Below are positions 1 through 5,598 of a stretch of 5,598 bases of DNA, in pieces. Every line of letters begins with the position of its first letter. The stretch's first letter is position 1. The DNA is taken from assembly GCA_011053085.1 (NCBI GenBank), contig DSBE01000286.1:1-5598 (forward strand), given 5' to 3'. Both the position numbers and the translations under genes were made by a program. Source of the DNA: Chloroflexota bacterium (GTDB taxonomy: Bacteria; Chloroflexota; Anaerolineae; Anaerolineales; Anaerolineaceae). The notes below the pieces were generated by a model. That model saw nothing but the letters and a program-made list of their open reading frames with translations. It searched no databases and was not told where the DNA came from.

Positions 1-795
1 CTGCAGGCACGTTGGGAATACATGCACTGGCATCCCAATTTACAGACAGAATTTCTGCACAAGATCGCCCTGTGGGAAGACGAAGGCGAGATCGTGGCGG
101 TGGTCAACTATGAAGACAGCCCCACCATGGCATATTTCCAACGCACGCGCGGCTATGACCACCTGCTGCCCGAAATGGCGGCGCACGCCATCGAGCACCT
201 GGCGGGAGAACACGATGGCAAGCCGGTCGCCCGAATCTGGGTCAACGAGTTTGACCAACCGCTGACTGATGTGGTATGTGGGCTGGGCTTCAGCCAGCAC
301 CCTGACTGGCGTGAATGCATCTCCATCATGCAAATCCCCGACCCCTTCCCCACCATACCGCTCAAGGAAGGTTTCCGTTTGGCTGGATTGGATGAGGAAA
401 ATGACCTCATCAAACTGGACCGCTGTTTGTGGCGCGGGTTCAACCACCCCGGCGAGCCTGAACCGGGCGGTGAAGCCGACCGCGCCTTGATGCAGTCCAC
501 CCCGCTGTACAACAAGCACCTCAACGTGGTGGCAATCGCGCCCAATGGCGCGTATGCCTCCTTCAGCGGCATCTGGTTTGACCCCCGCAACCTGGTTGCT
601 TATGTGGAACCGGTGGCAACCGACCCCGATTACCGCCGTATGGGGCTGGGCAAAGCCTGTGTGCTGGAATGCGTGCGCCGCGCGGGTGAACTGGGCGCAA
701 AGATTGCCTATGTCGAATCAGAACAGGATTTTTACCACGCGATGGGTTTCGAAACCATCGCCTACCGTCCGCTGTGGCAGAAGTTCCTCGATTAA
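1..795 (+). CDS. GNAT-family N-acetyltransferase, 5'-truncated by the window edge
   Basis: The frame is open from base 1 (first residues LQARWEYMHWHP) and stops with TAA at 793-795, giving 264 visible residues. The first ATG, at 22, has no Shine-Dalgarno sequence before it and the residues ahead of it read as protein, so the true start probably lies upstream. The C-terminal third carries the acetyl-CoA site of the GNAT fold: strand and loop VEPVATDPDYRRMGLGKA, with the R-x-x-G-x-G pyrophosphate loop at about visible residues 212-217, followed by the helix CVLECVRRAGELGAK and the final motif FYHAMGFETIAYRP. The N-terminal half looks like a second, degenerate GNAT module (EGEIVAVVNYED, then a helix and RIWVNEFDQPLTDVVCGLGF), so this is probably a tandem-GNAT protein. 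Such enzymes move an acetyl group from acetyl-CoA to an amine; the substrate cannot be told from the sequence. It is presumably cytoplasmic. The gene ends 19 bases before a hairpin terminator and is not co-transcribed with the next gene in an obvious way. Confidence 0.88.
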   Translation: MQARWEYMHWHPNLQTEFLHKIALWEDEGEIVAVVNYEDSPTMAYFQRTRGYDHLLPEMAAHAIEHLAGEHDGKPVARIWVNEFDQPLTDVVCGLGFSQHPDWRECISIMQIPDPFPTIPLKEGFRLAGLDEENDLIKLDRCLWRGFNHPGEPEPGGEADRALMQSTPLYNKHLNVVAIAPNGAYASFSGIWFDPRNLVAYVEPVATDPDYRRMGLGKACVLECVRRAGELGAKIAYVESEQDFYHAMGFETIAYRPLWQKFLD

Positions 796-814
796 CCTAA
801 TCGTCCATTTATGA

Positions 815-846
815 ACAAAAACCACCCGTGAAAAGGTGGTTTTTGT
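815..846 (+). terminator. Rho-independent terminator after the acetyltransferase gene
   Basis: A 12-bp stem pairs 815-826 (ACAAAAACCACC, 815 starting at the A before C816) with 835-846 (GGTGGTTTTTGT) around an 8-base loop (CGTGAAAA). The GC-rich part of the stem is at the loop and the T-run of the terminator is formed by the descending arm itself. The arms are A-rich on one side and T-rich on the other, so it may also work on the minus strand, but no minus-strand gene ends here. Confidence 0.75.
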
Positions 847-903
847 GTTCTGTGCCTGTTTTTTGGATCAAAAGGCGGATATTCGGTAGTTTTTTGCGTT
901 TCT

Positions 904-942
904 TTTACCTGTTCTTCACAGTTTCTTTACAAACCTTTGAGA
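904..942 (+). promoter_or_regulatory. Four 11-bp-phased hexamers, candidate PhoB/OmpR-family activator site
   Basis: Hexamers TTTACC (904-909), TTCACA (915-920), TTTACA (926-931) and TTGAGA (937-942) start exactly 11 bp apart, one helical turn, with 5-base spacers (TGTTC, GTTTC, AACCT). The two central copies match the TT(A/C/T)ACA half-site known for Bacillus PhoP, and 11-bp direct repeats are the usual layout for tandem binding of this response-regulator family. The site lies 44 bases before the start of the secreted-protein gene, as expected for an activator site. No clear -10 box follows, and the region is T-rich, so some of the pattern could be compositional. The regulator itself is not in the window. 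Confidence 0.4.
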
Positions 943-985
943 TGATTGGGGCATTGTCAACAACAAATACAAAGGAGACAAAAAC

Positions 986-1516
986 ATGTTCAAGAAAAAC
1001 CATATCGTCATTTTAGCAGCTGTATTGATCGTAGGGGCCCTCGCCTTTTTCAGCGCGCCCGACACCGTGTATGCCCAGGACCTGACGCCGGAACAACCCG
1101 CGCCGATGCGCATTGCCCGCGGATTGCGCACCCGCGCGATGATCTTTGATAACACCGTTTTCATCGAAAGCATTGCTGCGCAGACCGGCATCAGTGTTGA
1201 AGAATTGCAGAGCGATTCATTTGCCCGCTCCAGTGTAGCCGCTGTGCTGAGCGCCGCCGGTTACGATGATGAAGCCATTCAGGACATCTTCGCGAACGCG
1301 CTGGAGGCAGTGCTTGCCCAGGCGCTGGCAGATGGCAGCATTACTGCCGAGCAGGCTGAACTGTACCGGTCGAATTGGCAATCTATGGGCGGCACCCGCC
1401 TGAACCTGCAATTGCAGGAATGTGATTGCGATGGCGACTGCGACGGCCCGATCTCAGATGGCACACGCCAGTATCTTGGCAAAGGCCGCCAGTCCCGCAG
1501 CATCCAACTGCCCTGA
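986..1516 (+). CDS. Secreted small helical protein with Cys/Asp-rich C-terminal tail, function unknown
   Basis: 176 residues. The start is supported by AAAGGAGA at 971-978, seven bases before the ATG. Residues 1-30 form a Sec signal peptide: basic MFKKNH, hydrophobic core IVILAAVLIVGALAFF, and a likely cleavage site after VYA (residue 30). The mature part has a helical region at about 55-131, with GISVEELQ (68-75) and DGSITAEQAELY (116-127). This pattern is common in small exported proteins of the DUF2680/YckD kind and in Chloroflexota surface proteins, none with a firm function. The tail holds ECDCDGDCDG (145-154), with Cys at 146, 148 and 152, encoded by two 12-base repeats at 1424-1447; it could bind a metal ion or form a disulfide, which is inference. 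There is no C-terminal membrane anchor, so the protein is probably released or loosely attached. It is a single-gene unit: an 11-bp-phased repeat lies upstream and a strong terminator follows 32 bases after the stop. The call of a secreted protein is firm; the function is not known. Confidence 0.82.
   Translation: MFKKNHIVILAAVLIVGALAFFSAPDTVYAQDLTPEQPAPMRIARGLRTRAMIFDNTVFIESIAAQTGISVEELQSDSFARSSVAAVLSAAGYDDEAIQDIFANALEAVLAQALADGSITAEQAELYRSNWQSMGGTRLNLQLQECDCDGDCDGPISDGTRQYLGKGRQSRSIQLP
1424..1447 (+). repeat. Two 12-bp tandem repeats coding for DCDG-DCDG
   Basis: GATTGCGATGGC (1424-1435) is followed directly by GACTGCGACGGC (1436-1447). The copies differ only at two third-codon positions (T/C), so the protein repeat DCDG is exact. 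This looks like a small in-frame duplication that has since drifted silently, which would point to selection on the residues. Confidence 0.6.
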
Positions 1517-1548
1517 CCCATTTCAAGATTGAATCAATAGAAATACCA

Positions 1549-1583
1549 CTGCCCCGCTCGTCTGAGCGGGGCAGATTTTTTTT
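1549..1583 (+). terminator. Strong Rho-independent terminator of the secreted-protein gene
   Basis: An 11-bp perfect stem, CTGCCCCGCTC (1549-1559) with GAGCGGGGCAG (1564-1574), closes a GTCT tetraloop and is followed by one A and eight Ts (1576-1583). It is a textbook plus-strand terminator. On the minus strand the hairpin is followed by AGTGGTATTTC with no T-run, so it should stop the convergent hydrolase transcript poorly. Confidence 0.92.
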
Positions 1584-1597
1584 AGTTTCTGCGGTTC

Positions 1598-2422
1598 TCA
1601 GGCAGGTGTTACCCGGCGCAGGAAGGCTTTTACCGCGTGCATATAACCCTCGAAATTCTCGCGGCGGATGTTGTGGCCGGTGTCAAAATGGGCCACCTGC
1701 AGCCCTTTGTGGACAGATTGCGCCTTTTCGGCTGCGGCAAACGAGACAATCGCGCCTTTTTCGCGGCTGCCCGTGATCAGCAAGACCGGGGCACTGACTT
1801 TCGCCAGCATCTCCCATGCATCCGGTTCGTCTCTCCCCGCGCTCAATGACTGGATGAAATCATCACTGAGCTGCTTCTTCGATTGCACCCAGTGTTTGAG
1901 CTCATTCCTCGGCCAGCCGAAGTTCTTGCGCGCGAATGCACGCAGTACAAAGGTGTGCGTCTTTTTGCTTTTCTGGGCGTTGGCCTGTATCATCTTGCCC
2001 ACGTCTTTTCCCTGCATGCCCGAAAGCACATCCTCCTCTGCCAGGTGCAGGAGCGGGTCTTCGAGGATGGCGGCGGCGATTTGCTTGGGGTAGAGGGCGG
2101 CAGTGAACAACGTGGTCTGCGCCCCCATCGAATGGCCCATGATCACCGGTTTTTTCAGGTTGAGCGCATTGATGAAGGCGATCAGGTCTTCAGCGCGAGA
2201 CACCGAATCATACCTGCCGTTGCCGCTGCTGCTGCGGCCGTGTCCGCGCGCGTCCGGCATGAGCACATCATAATCAGTGGCGAGTTGTTCAGCCACCGGC
2301 AGCCAGCATAGGCCGTTGTCAGTGGCGCCATGGTTGAGGACGACAGGTGGTTTGTCGCCGCCGGTGCGGGTGAAAAAGATGTGCAGGCCGTTGGCTTGCA
2401 GGGTGGCTTGCTGCCATTTCAT
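1598..2422 (-). CDS. Alpha/beta hydrolase-fold protein
   Basis: 274 residues, a normal length for a single-domain alpha/beta hydrolase. The ATG (complement of 2420-2422) has AGGAG (complement of 2431-2435) eight bases before it. Visible family marks in order: VVLNHGATDNG (27-37) with the HG oxyanion-hole element; MPDARGHGRS (55-64); the nucleophile elbow GHSMG with Ser98 (96-100); a cap region at about 123-205; the strand LLITGSREKGAIVS (214-227); and the catalytic histidine in DTGHNIRRE (247-255, His250). The acid is unclear: the Asp often seen directly after LLIT(A/G) is Ser219 here, leaving Glu221, or Glu121/Asp122 after strand six, as candidates. No signal peptide is present, so it is cytoplasmic. 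The family covers esterases, lipases, C-C hydrolases and haloperoxidase-like enzymes, and the substrate cannot be inferred. It stands alone, divergent from the membrane phosphoesterase gene and convergent with the secreted-protein gene. Many conserved positions make the fold call secure. Confidence 0.92.
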   Translation of the reverse strand: MKWQQATLQANGLHIFFTRTGGDKPPVVLNHGATDNGLCWLPVAEQLATDYDVLMPDARGHGRSSSGNGRYDSVSRAEDLIAFINALNLKKPVIMGHSMGAQTTLFTAALYPKQIAAAILEDPLLHLAEEDVLSGMQGKDVGKMIQANAQKSKKTHTFVLRAFARKNFGWPRNELKHWVQSKKQLSDDFIQSLSAGRDEPDAWEMLAKVSAPVLLITGSREKGAIVSFAAAEKAQSVHKGLQVAHFDTGHNIRRENFEGYMHAVKAFLRRVTPA

Positions 2423-2466
2423 GGTGTTTTCTCCTGATACTTCTCAATCTGGTTGATGGTGATTCA

Positions 2467-2475
2467 ATTCTATCA
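2467..2475 (-). promoter_or_regulatory. Candidate extended -10 promoter element of the hydrolase gene
   Basis: Read on the minus strand this is TGATAGAAT: a TAGAAT -10 hexamer (complement of 2467-2472) with the TGn extension in front. It would place the transcript start near 2460, giving a leader of about 38 bases before the hydrolase ATG. No good -35 box is seen at 16-18 bp upstream, which is usual for extended -10 promoters. It is embedded in a dyad, GTGAT (2459-2463) and ATCAC (2472-2476), that could be an operator. Confidence 0.4.
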
Positions 2476-2510
2476 CTTGTGAACTGTTCCTTCGTAGCCC
2501 AAATATAGGG

Positions 2511-2537
2511 TTGCAAAAGTAAATCACTCGCTATAAT
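2511..2537 (+). promoter_or_regulatory. Candidate sigma-70-type promoter of the membrane phosphoesterase gene
   Basis: A perfect TATAAT (2532-2537) lies 29 bases before the ATG. The best -35-like hexamer is TTGCAA (2511-2516), which leaves a short 15-bp spacer; shifting it to 16 or 17 bp gives poorer matches. Transcription would begin near 2544 with a leader of about 22 bases that includes AAAAAGGAGA (2551-2560), the ribosome binding site. The -10 box and its position are the convincing part, the -35 box is weak. Confidence 0.55.
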
Positions 2538-2565
2538 CAAGGACAATAGAAAAAAGGAGACGAAG

Positions 2566-4482
2566 ATGCAAACAAAAATTCTGCGCATTACGTTTTTGTC
2601 GCTGGTGGTGCTGTTCTTTATTCAGGTGGCAGGCACCCTGGTGGAATCTATTTATATCCTTGACCTGCTCAACACTTCATTGGATGAGAAGGTGCTGGGC
2701 TTGCTGTTCTTTTTCTCGCCGGTCGTGCTGCTTTTCTGGCGCCGAAAATTACCGCAATGGCTGGCACCACTCAGTCTGGCGGTACTGGCGCTTGCCCGCG
2801 GGATCACCCCACATCTGACCACCAATGGACGCCTGCTGTCGTCCGGCATCGCCACAGGCGTGGCACTGTGGCTGCTGATTATGCTTTTGCCAAAGATGGC
2901 CGGCAAACCTGCGCTGGAAGGTTCTGCCTCCTTCGCTTTGTCAATTGCGGTTTCTGTCCTGTTGCGCACGGTGGGGCGGGGGTTGGATCATTCACTCACC
3001 ACCTCCGGCGGCTGGATTGGCTGGTTATTGGTACTGCTGATGGCGGTGTGCTACTGGCTCTTGCGAAAAGAGGAAGCCCCAGCTGAGGCATCCCTCGATC
3101 GTGCCAGTGGGTTCGGGTTGATGCTGTTGATAACGCTGCTGCTCTTTTCCTTCTCAGCTCCGGCGGTGATCGAGCGTTGGGTGGATGGGGATTATCTGTT
3201 GATCGTTTCTCTTGTCAGCCTGCTGTCGCTGGCGTATGTCGGCATGGTGTTGCTGCGCCCGGCATGGATCCACTCGATAGTGACGAAACAGACCACCCTG
3301 AAGATCGCCAATGTGCTGTTCGTACTGGCAATGCTGGCGACCTTCCTTGTGGTTCGGGTGAATTTCCCGCCCACGCCCGATTCGCCCCTGGTGGTGGTGA
3401 CACCACCCACTTTTGTGCAACAGATTCCGTTGTTGATCACGCTTCTGCTGCTGCCGGTTGTGTTTATCAATACAGCCTTCTTCCTGCAACTACCCTCACG
3501 CAAGTCTGTTAAATCATCCGCGTTCACAAACGGTGTTTTACTGGGCGGACTGGCGCTGGTGCTGCTGATCTTCATGCTCATTTTCACCAACGTGTGGGGT
3601 TATGTGAAACCCGTCAGCCCCTTCTTTCGCAATAAGTTCTGGCTGCCGTTTCTCTTGATGACTGCAGGCGTCATGCTGCTGGTTTTCTTGCGCAAATCGT
3701 CCGCGGGAAAAAAGCCGGCAGGCGAAGAATCCGCTGTTTCTCCAGTAGTGCCAGCCATCCTGGCAGCTTGCTTTTTGCTGACGGCTGGCTTTGCCTGGTG
3801 GACAACGCGTACACCAGCGGTGCCGCCTGATAAAACCTCGCTGACGGTGATGACCTATAACATCCAGGGGGCCAACGATGAGGATGGTGAACGGTCTTAC
3901 CTGCGCCAGTTGGCGATTATCCGCGAGATCGCCCCGGATATTCTTGTGATGCAGGAAAGCGATTCCACGCGTGTTTCGCTCAATAACAACGATTATGTGC
4001 GCTATTATGCCAGCCAGCTGGGTTACTACAGTTACTTCGGCCCGGCGACCACCACCGGCTCGTATGGCACCGCCATTCTATCGCGCTATCCCCTGGAAAA
4101 TGTGCGCACGGTGTTCTCGTATAGCGACAAGGATGAAATCGGCACCGCGGTTGCAGAGATTGTGGTGGATGGAAGGCGTTTTACTATCTTCAATGTCCAT
4201 CCAGCCGGTTCAGCCACCGCAAAGATGGCATTCGCGGAAGCACTTTTGGCACAGTCGCAGGGATTGGACAATGTGATCGCGCTGGGTGATTACAACCTGC
4301 GCCATACAGATGAAGCCTTTCAGCGCATTGTCGCCGTCTATCACAATGTGCCCGGCAGCGAAGGCCACATCGACCATATCTTCCTGTCGCATGATTTGCA
4401 AATGGTCGACCCCGTCTATATTCCCGCGCCGGCATCAGCCACTGATCACCCGCTGCTGTATGCCACCGTACGATGGGAGTGA
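2566..4482 (+). CDS. Polytopic membrane protein with C-terminal endonuclease/exonuclease/phosphatase (EEP) domain
   Basis: 638 residues; GGAG at 2556-2559, six bases before the ATG, fixes the start. The first 412 residues are mostly membrane. I count about 13 hydrophobic segments, near 7-30, 43-58, 64-80, 91-109, 119-134, 149-166, 182-202, 209-230, 247-265, 285-307, 320-341, 358-376 and 394-412. Basic loops (RRK 59-61, RKEE 167-170, KQTTLK 241-246, RKSVK 312-316, RKSSAGKK 376-383) fall on one side, which puts the C-terminus outside by the positive-inside rule. Residues 425-638 form an EEP (DNase I/sphingomyelinase-like) domain with the metal and catalytic motifs present: TYNIQG (Asn432), MQESD (Glu464), GTAILSRYP, NVHP (His545), GDYN (Asp575, Asn577), IDHI (Asp603-His604) and TDHP (Asp627-His628). 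The family cleaves phosphodiester or phosphomonoester bonds with Mg2+. An external position argues against DNA repair and for a lipid, polymer or extracellular nucleic-acid substrate, which is inference. The gene is transcribed alone. Confidence 0.88.
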   Translation: MQTKILRITFLSLVVLFFIQVAGTLVESIYILDLLNTSLDEKVLGLLFFFSPVVLLFWRRKLPQWLAPLSLAVLALARGITPHLTTNGRLLSSGIATGVALWLLIMLLPKMAGKPALEGSASFALSIAVSVLLRTVGRGLDHSLTTSGGWIGWLLVLLMAVCYWLLRKEEAPAEASLDRASGFGLMLLITLLLFSFSAPAVIERWVDGDYLLIVSLVSLLSLAYVGMVLLRPAWIHSIVTKQTTLKIANVLFVLAMLATFLVVRVNFPPTPDSPLVVVTPPTFVQQIPLLITLLLLPVVFINTAFFLQLPSRKSVKSSAFTNGVLLGGLALVLLIFMLIFTNVWGYVKPVSPFFRNKFWLPFLLMTAGVMLLVFLRKSSAGKKPAGEESAVSPVVPAILAACFLLTAGFAWWTTRTPAVPPDKTSLTVMTYNIQGANDEDGERSYLRQLAIIREIAPDILVMQESDSTRVSLNNNDYVRYYASQLGYYSYFGPATTTGSYGTAILSRYPLENVRTVFSYSDKDEIGTAVAEIVVDGRRFTIFNVHPAGSATAKMAFAEALLAQSQGLDNVIALGDYNLRHTDEAFQRIVAVYHNVPGSEGHIDHIFLSHDLQMVDPVYIPAPASATDHPLLYATVRWE

Positions 4483-4502
4483 GCAGACACTGAACATAAA
4501 AA

Positions 4503-4529
4503 ATCAGGCTGGGCATCGCCCAGCCTGAT
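4503..4529. terminator. Bidirectional terminator between convergent genes
   Basis: A 12-bp perfect stem, ATCAGGCTGGGC (4503-4514) with GCCCAGCCTGAT (4518-4529), closes a 3-base loop. On the minus strand it runs directly into a T-run (complement of A4498-A4503), an ideal terminator for the fasciclin gene. On the plus strand it is followed by AGTTCTC and then TTTTT, a weaker but usable tail for the membrane phosphoesterase gene, whose stop lies about 20 bases upstream. Confidence 0.88.
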
Positions 4530-4566
4530 AGTTCTCTTTTTATTCGCTTGTTACTTTTTTGCGAAC

Positions 4567-5598
4567 TTACGGCAGCAGCACGGCGTCGATGACATGGATG
4601 ACACCATTCGAGGTGAGGATGTCGGTGATGATGACCATCACGGTGTCGTTCAGGTAAACGTTGCCGTTTTCAATCTTGATGCGGAAGGATTCGCCTGACA
4701 GAGTCTCGGCTTCTTCCAGTTCCAGCACGTCGGCGGCGAGGAAACGTCCCTCAACCACATGGTACAGCAGGATATTGGTCAGGGCGGGGATGTCCTCTAA
4801 CAGGGCTTCCACGGTGCCGGCAGGCAGTGCCGCGAAGGCAGCGTCGGTCGGAGCGAAGACAGTGAAGGGACCTTCGCCTTTGAGCGCGTCGATCAGGTCA
4901 GCAGCTTCCAGCGCGGCGGCCAGGGTGGTAAAGCGGCCATCGGCTACAGCGGTGTCCACGATGTCCTGCGGAGGCAGAATAACACTGTCAATGACATGGA
5001 TCGTGCCGTTGGAGGTGAAGATGTCGGTGATGATGACTTCAGCTTCATTGATGAAGACACGGCCATCTTCTACACGTACACGGAACGGGGCGCCGCTGAT
5101 GGATTCGCCAACTTCAATCTCGACCACCTGAGCGGCTTTGACACGGCCTTCTACCACATGGTAGAGGAGGATGTCGGTCAGGGCGGGGATGTCCTCTAAC
5201 AGGGCTTCCACGGTGCTGGCGGGCAGTTTAGCAAAAGCGTCGTCGGTGGGGGCAAAGACGGTGAAGGGGCCTTCGCCTTTGAGGGTGTCGATCAAGTCCG
5301 CAGCAGTCAGGGCGGCGGCCAATGTGGTGAAGCGGCCATCGGTAACAGCGGTGTCAACAATGTCCATCGGGGGCAGCAGCACGGCGTCAATCACGTGGAT
5401 AACACCATTGTCAGCCTCGATGTCGGTGATGATGACCTGGGCTTCATTGATGTAGACCTTGCCGCCATCCACTTTGACTTCGAAGGGCAAACCACTGATG
5501 GCTTCGCCCATGTCGAGCTTAATTACGTCAGCAGCACGCACATCGCCTGCTACCACATGGTAGAGGAGGATGTCGGTCAGTGCCGGGATGTCAGCCAG
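4567..5598 (-). CDS. Multi-domain fasciclin (FAS1) protein, 5'-truncated by the window edge
   Basis: The frame is open from 5598 down to a TAA at 4567-4569, giving 343 visible residues. A GTG at 5554-5556 could be read as a start but lies inside a repeat (YHVV), so the gene begins beyond the window. There is one partial FAS1 domain (visible residues 1 to about 78) and two full ones (79 to about 210, and 212-343). Each full domain has [18 protein letters not shown], the H1 box TVFAPTD (113-119, 246-252), the central YHVV motif (Y13, Y146, Y279) and the H2-like [10 protein letters not shown] end. Units are 133 residues long; the first 74 residues of the two full units differ at only seven positions. 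FAS1 domains mediate adhesion and surface contacts; bacterial ones are exported. No cysteine is visible, the protein is acidic, and it ends at the last domain with no C-terminal anchor, so any signal or anchor must be N-terminal. A shared hairpin 38 bases past the stop ends transcription. Confidence 0.93.
   Translation of the reverse strand: MADIPALTDILLYHVVAGDVRAADVIKLDMGEAISGLPFEVKVDGGKVYINEAQVIITDIEADNGVIHVIDAVLLPPMDIVDTAVTDGRFTTLAAALTAADLIDTLKGEGPFTVFAPTDDAFAKLPASTVEALLEDIPALTDILLYHVVEGRVKAAQVVEIEVGESISGAPFRVRVEDGRVFINEAEVIITDIFTSNGTIHVIDSVILPPQDIVDTAVADGRFTTLAAALEAADLIDALKGEGPFTVFAPTDAAFAALPAGTVEALLEDIPALTNILLYHVVEGRFLAADVLELEEAETLSGESFRIKIENGNVYLNDTVMVIITDILTSNGVIHVIDAVLLP
4777..5216 (-). 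repeat. 399-bp tandem repeat period within the FAS1 gene
   Basis: The stretch 4777-4817 recurs without a mismatch at 5176-5216, 41 bases long and exactly 399 bp away, which equals the 133-residue protein unit. The flanks on both sides (for example the segments coding for FTVFAPTD and KGEGPF) are also strongly alike, with mostly silent differences. This shows a tandem domain duplication, either fairly recent or kept similar by recombination between repeats. Confidence 0.85.

Noticed and set aside
40..590. Minus-strand open frames of 159 and 145 codons
   Set aside because: They lie wholly inside the acetyltransferase gene, which has clear GNAT motifs; the predicted proteins show no recognisable domain.
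828..1016. 62-codon plus-strand frame
   Set aside because: It starts inside the terminator hairpin loop, has no ribosome binding site, and crosses the phased repeats and the start of the secreted-protein gene in another frame.
1528..1538. Small palindrome ATTGAATCAAT after the secreted-protein gene
   Set aside because: Five-base arms in an AT-rich gap next to a real terminator; expected by chance and without a plausible role.
1637..2311. Plus-strand frames of 70 to 142 codons
   Set aside because: They are antisense to the alpha/beta hydrolase, whose motifs are unmistakable.
3154..3590. Minus-strand frames of 111 and 132 codons
   Set aside because: They oppose membrane segments of the phosphoesterase gene; Gln/His/Arg-rich translations are what antisense reading of Leu/Val codons yields.
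4661..5455. Plus-strand frames up to 156 codons, repeated in pattern
   Set aside because: They are antisense to the FAS1 repeats and repeat with the same 399-bp period, so they are by-products of it.
5554..5556. GTG as the start of the fasciclin gene
   Set aside because: The codons upstream continue the same repeat ([11 protein letters not shown]) up to the edge of the window, so the GTG is an internal valine.
1..5598. CRISPR array, tRNA, rRNA, transposase or attachment site
   Set aside because: No regularly spaced short repeats with unique spacers, no tRNA-like cloverleaf, no transposase or integrase motif and no terminal inverted repeats were seen.

Overview
The window is about 5.6 kb of moderately GC-rich bacterial DNA holding five protein-coding genes, two of them cut by the window edges. 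No RNA gene, CRISPR array, insertion sequence or phage gene was seen. The gene set (a two-part GNAT acetyltransferase, a small secreted helical protein with a GISVEEL...DGSITAEQAE pattern, a polytopic membrane protein ending in an exo/endonuclease/phosphatase domain, and a chain of fasciclin domains) fits a chromosomal segment of a Chloroflexota bacterium of the Anaerolineae type. That assignment rests on recalled family resemblance, not on a search, and is moderate at best.

Layout: (1) 1-795, plus strand: 3' part of a GNAT acetyltransferase, closed by a hairpin terminator at 815-846. (2) 850-985: a T-rich leader with four hexamers spaced exactly 11 bp apart (904-942), the geometry of a PhoB/OmpR-family activator site, then a good ribosome binding site. 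(3) 986-1516, plus: a 176-residue secreted protein with a Cys/Asp-rich tail, closed by a strong terminator at 1549-1583. (4) 1598-2422, minus: an alpha/beta hydrolase convergent with gene 3. (5) 2423-2565: a divergent promoter region. (6) 2566-4482, plus: a 638-residue protein with about 13 membrane segments and a C-terminal metal-dependent phosphoesterase domain predicted to lie outside the cytoplasm. (7) 4503-4529: a hairpin shared as a two-way terminator. (8) 4567-5598, minus: the 3' part of a gene made of near-identical 133-residue fasciclin (FAS1) repeats, running off the right edge.

The genes look like single-gene transcription units with their own promoters and terminators rather than one operon, so no common pathway can be claimed. 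Three of the five products (the secreted protein, the membrane phosphoesterase and the fasciclin protein) are expected at or outside the cell surface. The points most worth a second look are the 11-bp-phased repeats, the membrane-anchored phosphoesterase whose plan resembles eukaryotic CWH43/PGAP2IP, and the homogenised FAS1 repeats. I found no convincing undescribed multi-gene system.
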